DNA from: Pseudomaricurvus sp033283335
GTDB lineage: Bacteria; Pseudomonadota; Gammaproteobacteria; Pseudomonadales; Cellvibrionaceae
DNA length: 64,000 nt
Reading direction: 5' to 3'
Assembly: GCA_033283335.1 (NCBI GenBank)
Contig: JAWMQP010000010.1
Location: forward strand, 79,529-143,528
Positions within the stretch are counted from its first letter, which is position 1. The number at the start of each line of letters is the position of its first letter. The notes beneath the pieces were generated by a model, which was given only the letters and a program-made list of their open reading frames with translations, did not search any database and was not told the origin of the DNA. Positions 8,082 through 16,728 of the stretch are shown here, piece after piece. The position numbers were made by a program, and so were the translations under genes.

Positions 8082-9005
8082 ATGAGCGAAGAACACATAA
8101 CGGTCTTGTTGCAAGAGGCGGTAGACGCCCTGGTGACCAATCCGGATGGTTTCTATGTGGATGGCACCTTTGGTCGTGGAGGTCACAGCCGCCTGATATT
8201 GCAGGGATTATCTGCAAAGGGGTGTCTGGTGGGGATAGATAAGGATCCGCAAGCCATTGCCGAGGGGCAAAAGCTGGCCTCAGAAGACAGTCGTTTTGCC
8301 ATTGAGCACGGTTCTTTTGCCCAGTTGCAAGAGTTTATGGTGTCGCGCCAGTGGCAGCCGGATGGGATCCTGGTAGACCTGGGGGTCTCCTCTCCGCAGT
8401 TGGATGTGGCCGAGCGAGGCTTCAGTTTCCTCAACGATGGGCCATTGGATATGCGTATGGACACCAGCGGTGGCATCAGTGCTGCTGAGTGGGTCAATAG
8501 CGTTGCTGAAGATGAAATGGTCCGCGTCTTCAAGGCCTACGGCGAAGAGCGGTTTGCCAAGCGGATTGCGCGTGCCATCGTCGAGCGCCGCGCGGTCAAG
8601 CCGTTTGAACGCACGCTGGACTTGTCCAAAGTGGTGGCCGAGGCCAATCCGGCCTGGGAAAAGGGCAAAAACCCGGCCACGAGGGTGTTTCAGGCCATTC
8701 GCATTGAGATCAATAACGAGTTGTCGGATTTGGAGGCGTTACTGGATCAGGCCCTGGAGGTGTTGAAGCCTGGTGGCCGCTTGGTGGTGATCAGTTTTCA
8801 CTCGCTGGAAGACCGGTTGGTTAAGCGCTTTATCCGCCATCACGAACGTGGCTTGGATGTGCCAGCGGGTCTGCCCTTGATGGAGTCGCAACTGAACAAG
8901 CGGCTCAAGTCGATTGGCAAGGCATCGCGCGCCAAGGGTCATGAAGTCAGCGCTAACGTACGCTCCAGAAGCGCTATCATGCGGGTTGCGGAAAAATTAC
9001 AATAA
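8082..9005 (+). CDS. rsmH: 16S rRNA m4C1402 methyltransferase RsmH (MraW)
   Basis: A 307-residue SAM-dependent methyltransferase that N4-methylates C1402 in the 16S rRNA P-site. Motif I is FYVDGTFGRGGHS at 24-36. The conserved LDLGVSSPQLD-like patch appears as VDLGVSSPQLD, with downstream FNDGPLDMRMD-type and NPATRVFQAIRIEINNEL signatures, and SFHSLEDRLVKRF near the C-terminus. ATG 8082 is preferred to the in-frame TTG at 8061 because AAGAAAGGG precedes it and the protein then begins MSEEHITVLL as in relatives. Second gene of the dcw cluster, 54 bp after mraZ and 13 bp before ftsL. Confidence 0.95.
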   Translation: MSEEHITVLLQEAVDALVTNPDGFYVDGTFGRGGHSRLILQGLSAKGCLVGIDKDPQAIAEGQKLASEDSRFAIEHGSFAQLQEFMVSRQWQPDGILVDLGVSSPQLDVAERGFSFLNDGPLDMRMDTSGGISAAEWVNSVAEDEMVRVFKAYGEERFAKRIARAIVERRAVKPFERTLDLSKVVAEANPAWEKGKNPATRVFQAIRIEINNELSDLEALLDQALEVLKPGGRLVVISFHSLEDRLVKRFIRHHERGLDVPAGLPLMESQLNKRLKSIGKASRAKGHEVSANVRSRSAIMRVAEKLQ

Positions 9006-9018
9006 CAGGCGGTATAAG

Positions 9019-9336
9019 GTGAGCACTTTGATCAAGTCCCAGAGCAGTTGGCTCCAGCCAGCCGCCGGCAAGTCCGGTTTGGTGCTGCTGGTGGTCTTGT
9101 GGCTGGCGGTACTGGCCAGTGCTCTGGGCGTAGTGCGCTCTACCCATGAGGCAAGAGTTCAGCTGAACCAATTGGAAGTTTTGCGGCGTGAGGCGACACA
9201 GTTGCATGTGCAGTGGGGACAATACCTGCTTGAGCACAGTGCCTGGTCGGCTTACAGCCGAATCGAGAAAGAGGCAACCGAGAAGTTACATATGGTCATT
9301 CCCAAAGGGGAGCAACTGGTGATGGTGACGAAATGA
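9019..9336 (+). CDS. ftsL: Cell division protein FtsL
   Basis: A 105-residue bitopic protein: a short cytoplasmic N-terminus, one membrane helix (about 18-38, GLVLLVVLWLAVLASALGVV), then a leucine-zipper-like coiled coil (ARVQLNQLEVLRREATQLHV) in the periplasm. FtsL joins FtsB and FtsQ to activate FtsWI. The GTG start at 9019 is chosen since the longer frame runs deep into rsmH; the resulting size matches FtsL (97-121 residues). It overlaps ftsI by ATGA. Sequence conservation of FtsL is low, so position between rsmH and ftsI and topology are the main evidence. Confidence 0.88.
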   Translation: MSTLIKSQSSWLQPAAGKSGLVLLVVLWLAVLASALGVVRSTHEARVQLNQLEVLRREATQLHVQWGQYLLEHSAWSAYSRIEKEATEKLHMVIPKGEQLVMVTK

Positions 9337-11129
9337 CTCGTGCCACCCGCAAGCAGGCACAGGCCGCCGTTCGCAAAACGGCGACCCCCATGCCCATAGC
9401 CCGCTGGCGCTTTGCGCTGGCGGTTTTGCTATTGGCGTGTCTGATGGTTGCGCTGATTTGGCATGTGGCTCGATTGCAGGTGGTGCCGGGCGAGGCCCAG
9501 GGCTATGAGTTCCTGCAGGGGCAGGGCGATGCCCGCACGGTGCGAACCGAGGACATACCGGCGCATCGCGGCGTGATTACCGATCGTCACGGCGAACCTC
9601 TGGCGGTGAGTACCCCTGTGGTGTCCCTCTGGGCCAACCCCTCGGAGCTGCCTGCGGATACGGTTGAAGTGGCGGCTCTGGCGAAAGCGCTGAACCTGCG
9701 CGAGAGCCAGCTGCGCGATAAATTGAAGCGCTATCAGGGCAAGGAGTTTATCTTCCTGAAACGCAATATGCCGCCCCAGGAAGCGGAGAAGATTCTGGCC
9801 AATGACTGGCCGGGAGTCTATGGCCGCACGGAGTACCAGCGCTTTTACCCCGCCGGTGAAGTGGCGGCCCATATTGTGGGTTTCACCAACATTGATGAGG
9901 TGGGCCAGGAAGGGGTTGAGCTGGCATTTGATGAGTGGTTGCAGGGGGTGTCGGGCTCCAAGCGGGTGCTGAAGGATCGCAAGGGCCGCATTATTAAAGA
10001 CGATGGTGAACTCAAGGCGCCGCGAGCCGGCAACGATGTTCACCTGAGTATCGACCTGCGCATGCAGTATCTGGCTTATCGCGAGCTGAAGCAGGCGGTG
10101 GCGGAAAATCAGGCGGCATCTGGCAGTCTGGTGATGCTCGACAGCCACACGGGTGAAGTCCTGGCGATGGTCAACCAACCGTCCTACAACCCCAATGACC
10201 GCACCGGCATCCGAATTGCCGCTCTGCGCAATCGGGCCATTACCGACCAGTTTGAACCCGGCTCGACCATGAAGCCCATTACCGTGATGGCGGCACTGGA
10301 GACCGGTCGCTATCACCCGCATACCAAAATTGATACCAATCCGGGTTATATCCGGGTGGGTCGCAAAACTCTGCTGGACCCGATCAACTATGGCGTTATT
10401 GATCTGACCCGTGTGATTACAAAATCCAGCCAGGTGGGCGTCAGCAAGGTGGCCCTGGATCTGGAGCCCGACACCATCCGCAATATGTTTTACCGCCTGG
10501 GTCTGGGGCAGGGCACCGGTGTGGGCTTTCCCGGCGAGAGCGTTGGGGTCCTGCCCAGCCGCACCCGCTGGACACCGATTGAACGGGCCAACTTTGCCTT
10601 TGGTTACGGTGTCAGCGTCACGGCTTTGCAGCTGGCCCAGGCTTATGGCGTGTTGGCCAGCGACGGTATTCGCAAGCCGGTCAGTCTGCTGCGTCAGGAT
10701 ACACGACCAGAGGGTGACCAGGTGGTGGATGCCCGCTATTCCCGCCAAGTGGTCGATATGCTGAAAACGGTGATGCAATCCGAGGGCACGGCGCGTCGCG
10801 CCCAGATATCCAGTTATCCGGCGGCGGGCAAAACCGGAACGGTGCACAAAATCGGCAAGGATGGCTACGCCGATGACCGCTATCGCTCCGTGTTTGCCGG
10901 CATGGCGCCAGCCAATGATCCGCGCATTGTGATGGTGGTGGTGATCGAAGAGCCCAGCTCCGGTAAATACCATGGTGGCGAGGTGGCTGCGCCAGTGTTT
11001 TCGAGAGTAGCTGAAGGGGCTTTGCATATGATGCATGTGCCTCCGTTGGTGCCCGATACGAAAGGGTCAGGTACTCAGGTGGCAGGTGACGTCAAACCGC
11101 GCCGAGTGCAGCGGGAGCCCCTGACATGA
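9333..11129 (+). CDS. ftsI: Septal peptidoglycan transpeptidase FtsI (PBP3)
   Basis: A 598-residue class B penicillin-binding protein. One membrane helix lies at about 27-47, followed by the PBP dimerisation domain (about 70-230) and the transpeptidase domain. Active-site motifs are S311-T-M-K314, the second motif at 365-367, and K500-T-G-T503. The second motif, normally S-x-N, reads SSQ here. FtsI crosslinks septal peptidoglycan together with FtsW. It overlaps ftsL by 4 bases upstream and murE by 4 bases downstream, so translation is coupled through the cluster. Confidence 0.96.
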   Translation: MTRATRKQAQAAVRKTATPMPIARWRFALAVLLLACLMVALIWHVARLQVVPGEAQGYEFLQGQGDARTVRTEDIPAHRGVITDRHGEPLAVSTPVVSLWANPSELPADTVEVAALAKALNLRESQLRDKLKRYQGKEFIFLKRNMPPQEAEKILANDWPGVYGRTEYQRFYPAGEVAAHIVGFTNIDEVGQEGVELAFDEWLQGVSGSKRVLKDRKGRIIKDDGELKAPRAGNDVHLSIDLRMQYLAYRELKQAVAENQAASGSLVMLDSHTGEVLAMVNQPSYNPNDRTGIRIAALRNRAITDQFEPGSTMKPITVMAALETGRYHPHTKIDTNPGYIRVGRKTLLDPINYGVIDLTRVITKSSQVGVSKVALDLEPDTIRNMFYRLGLGQGTGVGFPGESVGVLPSRTRWTPIERANFAFGYGVSVTALQLAQAYGVLASDGIRKPVSLLRQDTRPEGDQVVDARYSRQVVDMLKTVMQSEGTARRAQISSYPAAGKTGTVHKIGKDGYADDRYRSVFAGMAPANDPRIVMVVVIEEPSSGKYHGGEVAAPVFSRVAEGALHMMHVPPLVPDTKGSGTQVAGDVKPRRVQREPLT

Positions 11130-12682
11130 TGACCCAGGCAAACCTCCAAACCCTTCCAACCCTCGGGCAATTACTGCCCGAAGTGTCGTTGTTGGAGGCG
11201 GCGCTTTTCCCGGTTGGGCCGCTGGTACTCGACAGCCGTCAGGTGTCTTCCGGTGATACGTTTATCGCTTTGCCTGGCTCCCAGCATGATGGTCGGCGTT
11301 TTATTGACAATGCCCTGCAGCAGGGTGCGAGTTTGATTTTGACCGAACAAGAAACCTCATCTGAGGTGACTTGCCAGGCACTCGCTAATGGCATCCAGCA
11401 AGTGGCAATCCCCGCATTACGTCAACGTGTCAGCGAGATGGCTGCGCGCTGGTTTGGCAATCCCTCCTCCTCCATAAAGGTCGTGGGGATTACGGGAACC
11501 AATGGCAAAACCACCTGCAGTCAATGGTTGGCTCAATTGCTGAGTAGCGATGCCCAGCCAGCCGGTACTGTCGGCACTTTGGGTTATGGCCGTGTCGGAC
11601 AACCACTGATTGAGACCGGCATGACCACCCCGGATGCGGTGGCGACCCAGCAAATATTGTCGATCCTGCTCGGCCAGGGAGTTGAGTCAGTTGCCATGGA
11701 AGTCTCTTCCCACAGTCTCGATCAGGGACGTGTGTCAGCCGTCGACATTGATGTGGCTGTGTTTACCAATATTGGTCGCGATCATCTCGATTACCACGGC
11801 GATATGGCCAGCTATGTGGCCAGCAAAACCGCATTAATGTCGTTTCAAAGCTTGAAGGCGGCTGTGGTTAACCGGGACGACCCCTGCAGCGGGGAATTTA
11901 TCGCCAAGCTCTCTCCGGCGGTATCCCTGCTGACCTATGGTTTGCAAGGGAACGGTTTGCAGCAGGATAGCTCGCAAGAAAACCTGGATTTTACCCTGCG
12001 AGATGTTCACTACTTGCCCGACGGCGTGACAGCGACACTGATTTCGCCGGAAGGTGAATTTGATTTGTCACTGGCGATCTGGGGTGAGTTCAATCTTCGC
12101 AATATTCTGGCGGTAATTGCCAGCGCCTACGCCCTGGGCTACCCAATGGCTGATTTGGTTGTGAAACTGGCTGATTTAACACCGGTGTCCGGTCGTTTGG
12201 AGCCGGTAACCATTCCATCCGACATTACGGTGCTGATCGATTTTGCCCATACTGCCGATGCCCTGACGTCGGTCTTGTCCGCCGTACGGCAGCATAGTAG
12301 CCAGCGCTTGTGGTGTGTGTTTGGCTGTGGTGGCGATCGGGATAAAGGCAAGCGTCCAATAATGGCCGCCGCGGCAGAAGCGGTTGCCGATCGTATTGTA
12401 GTGACCAGCGATAACCCCAGAACGGAAGATCCACAAACCATCATTGATGAAGTGATGACGGGCTTTGAACGACCGCAACAGGTAACGGCCTTGGCGGATC
12501 GCCATGACGCAATCCAATACGCGATTCAGCAGGCCGAGAGTGGCGATTGCATTGTCATCGCCGGTAAGGGACATGAAGATTATCAGCAAGTCGGCACCGA
12601 AAAACGACCCTTTAGCGATATGAACGAAGCGCAACTGGCGGTCACTCAGCGTCGGGTTGAAAAGGGAGGGCTGCAGCAATGA
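11126..12682 (+). CDS. murE: UDP-MurNAc-L-Ala-D-Glu:meso-DAP ligase MurE
   Basis: A 518-residue Mur ligase that adds the third residue of the stem peptide using ATP. The P-loop GTNGKTT is at 124-130, the carbamylated-lysine region around K234 (ASKTALMS), and the DNPR motif that selects meso-diaminopimelate rather than lysine is at 429-432. A D-R-D-K-G-KR loop precedes it. The cell wall is therefore of the usual Gram-negative DAP type. The start overlaps the ftsI stop (ATGATGA); a second ATG follows immediately and could serve equally. It overlaps murF by 4 bases. Confidence 0.95.
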   Translation: MMTQANLQTLPTLGQLLPEVSLLEAALFPVGPLVLDSRQVSSGDTFIALPGSQHDGRRFIDNALQQGASLILTEQETSSEVTCQALANGIQQVAIPALRQRVSEMAARWFGNPSSSIKVVGITGTNGKTTCSQWLAQLLSSDAQPAGTVGTLGYGRVGQPLIETGMTTPDAVATQQILSILLGQGVESVAMEVSSHSLDQGRVSAVDIDVAVFTNIGRDHLDYHGDMASYVASKTALMSFQSLKAAVVNRDDPCSGEFIAKLSPAVSLLTYGLQGNGLQQDSSQENLDFTLRDVHYLPDGVTATLISPEGEFDLSLAIWGEFNLRNILAVIASAYALGYPMADLVVKLADLTPVSGRLEPVTIPSDITVLIDFAHTADALTSVLSAVRQHSSQRLWCVFGCGGDRDKGKRPIMAAAAEAVADRIVVTSDNPRTEDPQTIIDEVMTGFERPQQVTALADRHDAIQYAIQQAESGDCIVIAGKGHEDYQQVGTEKRPFSDMNEAQLAVTQRRVEKGGLQQ

Positions 12683-14130
12683 TTCAGCCAATGCGGTTAA
12701 GTGACGTCTCAACACCGCTCAACGGTCAACTGTTCGGCGACGATGTCACCTTCACCCGGGTCAATACCGATACGCGTACCATCAAAGACGGTGACTTATT
12801 TGTCGCTCTGCGCGGGGTGCGTTTTGATGCCCACGATTTTCTCATTCAGGCGTGTGAATCCGGTGCTGTGGCTGTGGTGGTAGAGCACTACATTGATGAC
12901 CTGCCGGTGCCGCAGTTGCTGGTGGACGATACCACCCGTGCACTGGGTGACCTCGCTCACCTGGCGCGACTGCAATTCAACGGGCCGTTGGTAGCGCTCA
13001 CTGGCAGTTGCGGTAAAACCACCGTTAAAGAAATGCTGGCAGCCGTGCTGGAGCAGGCTTCGGCCCAGCGAGCAGGTGCTGGGCGGGTGCATGTGACTCG
13101 CGGCAACTTGAATAATCATATCGGTGTACCGCAAACCCTGTTGGCCATGCAGGCCGGTACAGAGTATGCGGTGATTGAAATGGGGGCCAGTGGCCCTGGC
13201 GAAATCGATTATCTGGCGTCGATGGCCGAGCCTGAGGTGGCGCTGGTCAACAATGTGATGGCGGCACACCTGCAGGGATTTGGCAGTGAGGCCGGCGTAG
13301 CGGCGGAGAAATCCAACATCTACCGGCGTTTGCGTCAGCAGGGAACCGCCGTGATTAACTTGGATGAGCGTTATGCCAGCGCTTGGTTGCAGGAGTTGAG
13401 CGAACAGCGCCCTGATCTGCGTTGCCTGACCTTTTCCGATTGCATTCCAGAGGCGGACGTTTTTGCCGATCAGATTCATCTGGACGAGCTGGGGGGTTAT
13501 CAATTTCAGCTCCACTATGGGGCGGAAGTCGTGAGCATCGTCTTGCCTGTGTTGGGACGCCAGAATGTAAATAACGCTCTCGCTGTGTCAGCCTGCTGTC
13601 TCGCAATTGGTGTGCCGATGCCGATCATTGCCAACGGCCTGGCTCAAGTGCGGGCTGTGGCCGGGCGTCTGGCGCCTCTGTCCGGTATTCATGACGCGTT
13701 GGTAGTGGATGATACTTACAACGCCAATCCGGGGTCTGTGAAAGCGGCTGCCCGGGTGCTGATGGATTTTTCTCTGCAGGGGCGTGATGTGGTCATGGTC
13801 CTGGGTGACCTGGGCGAGTTGGGGCAGGATGAAATCGTGGCCCTCAATCAGTTAGGGCGGGACTTGCAGGGTATGGGGATTCCCCGGCTGCTGACTCAGG
13901 GGCAAAACAGCCTTCATGCCTGCAACGGCTTCAATAAAGCCTTGCATCAGGTTGCGCTACAGCCGCATGCAGGGCAGTCCGAAGCGCAACATTTTCAAAC
14001 CCAGGATGACGTCATCCGGGTATTACTTAAACAATTAACTCAAAACACGGTTGTACTGGTGAAAGGATCCCGTAGCGCACGGATGGAAGGCGTAGTGCAA
14101 GCAATCACAGTGAGTGGAGAACCATCATAA
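12679..14130 (+). CDS. murF: UDP-MurNAc-tripeptide:D-Ala-D-Ala ligase MurF
   Basis: A 483-residue Mur ligase adding D-Ala-D-Ala, the last cytoplasmic step on the nucleotide precursor. The P-loop GSCGKTT is at 109-115. Further Mur signatures are NHIGVPQTLL, the EMGASGPGEIDYL patch, and VVDDTYNANPGS in the C-terminal domain. It starts 4 bases inside murE, and its TAA stop shares a base with the mraY ATG, typical of tight coupling in this operon. Length is slightly above E. coli MurF (452). Confidence 0.95.
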   Translation: MIQPMRLSDVSTPLNGQLFGDDVTFTRVNTDTRTIKDGDLFVALRGVRFDAHDFLIQACESGAVAVVVEHYIDDLPVPQLLVDDTTRALGDLAHLARLQFNGPLVALTGSCGKTTVKEMLAAVLEQASAQRAGAGRVHVTRGNLNNHIGVPQTLLAMQAGTEYAVIEMGASGPGEIDYLASMAEPEVALVNNVMAAHLQGFGSEAGVAAEKSNIYRRLRQQGTAVINLDERYASAWLQELSEQRPDLRCLTFSDCIPEADVFADQIHLDELGGYQFQLHYGAEVVSIVLPVLGRQNVNNALAVSACCLAIGVPMPIIANGLAQVRAVAGRLAPLSGIHDALVVDDTYNANPGSVKAAARVLMDFSLQGRDVVMVLGDLGELGQDEIVALNQLGRDLQGMGIPRLLTQGQNSLHACNGFNKALHQVALQPHAGQSEAQHFQTQDDVIRVLLKQLTQNTVVLVKGSRSARMEGVVQAITVSGEPS

Positions 14131-15212
14131 TGCTTTTGTTGCTTGCAGAATATTTACAGCAATATGTTTCTGCTTTTGCGGTATTTCAGTACTTGACCCT
14201 GCGCGGCATTCTTGGGGTATTAACGGCATTGGCCATTTCCCTGATTCTGGGACCGTGGATGATTCGTAAACTGAATTACCTGCAGATTGGTCAGTCAGTG
14301 CGTGACGATGGTCCCGAATCCCATTTGAGCAAATCCGGAACCCCCACCATGGGCGGTACTTTGATTCTGGCGGCCATCTTTGTCAGTGCGCTGTTGTGGT
14401 CCGATCTCTCCAATCGCTACGTCTGGGTGGTATTGATTGTCACGGGTATTTTTGGTGCCGTGGGTTGGGTTGATGATTACCGCAAGGTGGTGGAGGCAAA
14501 TTCCAAGGGCTTGCCCGCCCGCTGGAAATACTTCTGGCAATCGGTTGCGGGCTTGGGGGCAGCGATCTTTTTGTATACCACTGCCGCCACGCCGGCTGAA
14601 ATTTCATTGATTGTGCCTTTCGCGAAAGAAGTATCGATCAATATGGGCTGGTTTTATATCGTGCTGACCTACTTCGTCATCGTTGGCTCCAGTAACGCGG
14701 TTAACCTGACCGACGGTCTCGACGGTCTTGCCATTATGCCGACCGTGCTGGTGGGGGGCGCTTTGGGGCTGATTGCTTACCTGGTGGGTCACTCCGAGTT
14801 TTCCGGTTACCTGCACATTCCTTACATCGCCGGTGCGGGCGAGTTGATTGTCTTTTGTGCGGCGCTGGGCGGCGCCGGCCTGGGATTCCTCTGGTTTAAC
14901 ACCTATCCCGCGCAAGTGTTTATGGGCGATGTGGGTGCCCTGGCACTGGGAGCGGCGCTGGGGGTCATGGCGGTGATTGTCCGCCACGAAATTGTGTTCT
15001 TCATCATGGGCGGTGTGTTTGTGATGGAGACGGTATCGGTGATCCTGCAGGTGGCGTCGTTCAAGTTAACCGGGCGTCGTATTTTTCGCATGGCGCCGCT
15101 GCACCACCACTTTGAATTGAAAGGCTGGCCAGAACCGCGAGTCATTGTGCGCTTCTGGATTATTACGGTGATGCTGGTGCTGTTTGGACTGGCGACCCTG
15201 AAATTACGATAG
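14130..15212 (+). CDS. mraY: Phospho-MurNAc-pentapeptide translocase MraY
   Basis: A 360-residue integral membrane enzyme with about ten helices. It transfers phospho-MurNAc-pentapeptide to undecaprenyl phosphate, making lipid I. Diagnostic motifs are present: SKSGTPTMGG at 68-76, the DD pair of WVDDYRK at 115-116, NLTDGLDGLA, and the histidine cluster APLHHHFE near 325-327. Length equals E. coli MraY (360). It starts on the last base of the murF stop. A 166-bp gap holding a dispersed repeat separates it from murD, the main interruption of the cluster. Confidence 0.96.
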   Translation: MLLLLAEYLQQYVSAFAVFQYLTLRGILGVLTALAISLILGPWMIRKLNYLQIGQSVRDDGPESHLSKSGTPTMGGTLILAAIFVSALLWSDLSNRYVWVVLIVTGIFGAVGWVDDYRKVVEANSKGLPARWKYFWQSVAGLGAAIFLYTTAATPAEISLIVPFAKEVSINMGWFYIVLTYFVIVGSSNAVNLTDGLDGLAIMPTVLVGGALGLIAYLVGHSEFSGYLHIPYIAGAGELIVFCAALGGAGLGFLWFNTYPAQVFMGDVGALALGAALGVMAVIVRHEIVFFIMGGVFVMETVSVILQVASFKLTGRRIFRMAPLHHHFELKGWPEPRVIVRFWIITVMLVLFGLATLKLR

Positions 15213-15240
15213 TAATCATGGTCGCATGATTAAAAATGAA

Positions 15241-15345
15241 CGTCATTGCGAGGAGTGAAACGACGAAGCAATCCATGTGTGGCAGTGAGTATCAACACCG
15301 TGCAATACATGGATTGCCACGCCGCTGAGCGGCTCGCAATGACGG
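15241..15345. repeat. Dispersed palindromic repeat, copy 2 (inside the dcw cluster)
   Basis: CGTCATTGCGAGGAGTGAAAC starts the element and GGCTCGCAATGACGG ends it, with inner GAAGCAATCCATG and ACATGGATTGCCAC motifs inverted relative to each other. It occupies most of the mraY-murD gap in an operon that otherwise has overlapping genes, so it must be tolerated in the transcript. Confidence 0.85.
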
Positions 15346-15378
15346 ACTTTCTACAAAGGCAGGTTAGAGAAGAAAACT

Positions 15379-16728
15379 GTGGCTGAATTAATCGCGCAAA
15401 GTAATATCGTCGCACTGGTCGGTATGGGAGTGACCGGGCGTTCGGCTGCGCGTTATTTGCAGGCATCAGGTCGTCCGTTTATCTGGCTCGATACCCGTGC
15501 TGAACCACCCATGCTGGATGAGGTAAAGGCCGAGTTTCCGACGGTGTCGCTTGAGTTGGGTGAGCTGAAGTTGGATACCTTGCTGGCGGCGGCTGAAATC
15601 ATTGTCAGTCCGGGTGTGGCCATTGCCACACCCGCCATCGCTGCGGCTGCTGAACAGGGCGTGCCGGTGCTGGGTGATATCGAATTGTTCTTGCGGGAAG
15701 TGTCGGCCCCGGTGATTGCGATTACCGGCTCCAATGCCAAGAGTACAGTCACTACCCTGGTTGGCGAAATGGCGCAGGCCGCTGGTCGCCAGGTGCTGGT
15801 GGGTGGCAATATTGGCGTGCCGGTACTGGATCTGTTGCAGCAAGCCACTGCTGAGTTGTATGTGCTGGAATTGTCGAGCTTCCAGTTGGAAACCGTACGC
15901 AAACTGGGCGCGGATGTCGCCACTATTTTGAACGTCAGCGAAGACCATATGGATCGCTACGACAGCTTGGCCCAGTACCATATGGCCAAACAGCGTGTGT
16001 ATTTTGGTGCGCGTAACATCGTCATTAATCGTCAGGATCCTTTGACCTCCCCACCGCTGGCGGCGGGCGTGACGGTGTGGAGTTTTGGCCTGGATGCGCC
16101 TGATCGCCACGGCTTTGGGGTGCGCATGAAGGACGGTGAGGAATACCTGGCCTTTGAGTTTACGTCACTGATGCCGACCAGGGAATTGAAAATGCCTGGT
16201 CGCCACAACCTGGCCAATGCCCTCGCCGCTCTCGCCCTGGGGCATGCGGTGCAGTTGCCGATGGAAGCCATGTTGCAAACGCTGCGCACGTTTGCGGGCT
16301 TGCCCCATCGCTGCCAGTGGATCGCCGAAGCCGGCGGTGTGAATTACTTCAACGACTCCAAGGGCACAAATGTTGGCGCCACATTGGCAGCTCTGCAGGG
16401 GCTCAGGAAAGCCAGCGGCAAGATCGTGCTGATTGCTGGCGGTGTTGGCAAAGGCGCAGACTTTGCGCCACTCAAAGCCGCCAGTGAAGGTTTGCGGGCA
16501 GTGGTGGTGATCGGTGAAGACGGTGATCGCATCGCAGCCCAGTTCCACGGCATAGTCCCGGTCCTGACAGCCGATTCCATGCTGGATGCAGTGAAACAGT
16601 CCCGCCAACAGGCACTTGATGGTGATGATGTGTTGCTGTCGCCAGCCTGTGCCAGCTTCGACATGTTCAAAGGTTTTGAAGATCGTGGCGAACACTTTGT
16701 GCAAGCTGTGCGGGAGGTGCTGGCATGA
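15379..16728 (+). CDS. murD: UDP-MurNAc-L-Ala:D-Glu ligase MurD
   Basis: A 449-residue Mur ligase adding D-glutamate to UDP-MurNAc-L-Ala. The N-terminal Rossmann-like domain (VALVGMGVTGRSAARYL, 11-27) is followed by the P-loop GSNAKST at 117-123, in which alanine takes the place of the glycine seen in E. coli. NDSKGTNVGAT and the GGVGKGADF region lie in the C-terminal half. The start is GTG with AGAGAAGA upstream. It is separated from mraY by a dispersed repeat and overlaps ftsW by ATGA. Confidence 0.94.
   Translation: MAELIAQSNIVALVGMGVTGRSAARYLQASGRPFIWLDTRAEPPMLDEVKAEFPTVSLELGELKLDTLLAAAEIIVSPGVAIATPAIAAAAEQGVPVLGDIELFLREVSAPVIAITGSNAKSTVTTLVGEMAQAAGRQVLVGGNIGVPVLDLLQQATAELYVLELSSFQLETVRKLGADVATILNVSEDHMDRYDSLAQYHMAKQRVYFGARNIVINRQDPLTSPPLAAGVTVWSFGLDAPDRHGFGVRMKDGEEYLAFEFTSLMPTRELKMPGRHNLANALAALALGHAVQLPMEAMLQTLRTFAGLPHRCQWIAEAGGVNYFNDSKGTNVGATLAALQGLRKASGKIVLIAGGVGKGADFAPLKAASEGLRAVVVIGEDGDRIAAQFHGIVPVLTADSMLDAVKQSRQQALDGDDVLLSPACASFDMFKGFEDRGEHFVQAVREVLA

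Noticed and set aside
9429..11036. Long open frame (535 codons) antisense to ftsI
   Set aside because: Histidine- and glutamine-rich translation without family features, fully overlapping a clear ftsI; it is a reflection of ftsI codon use.
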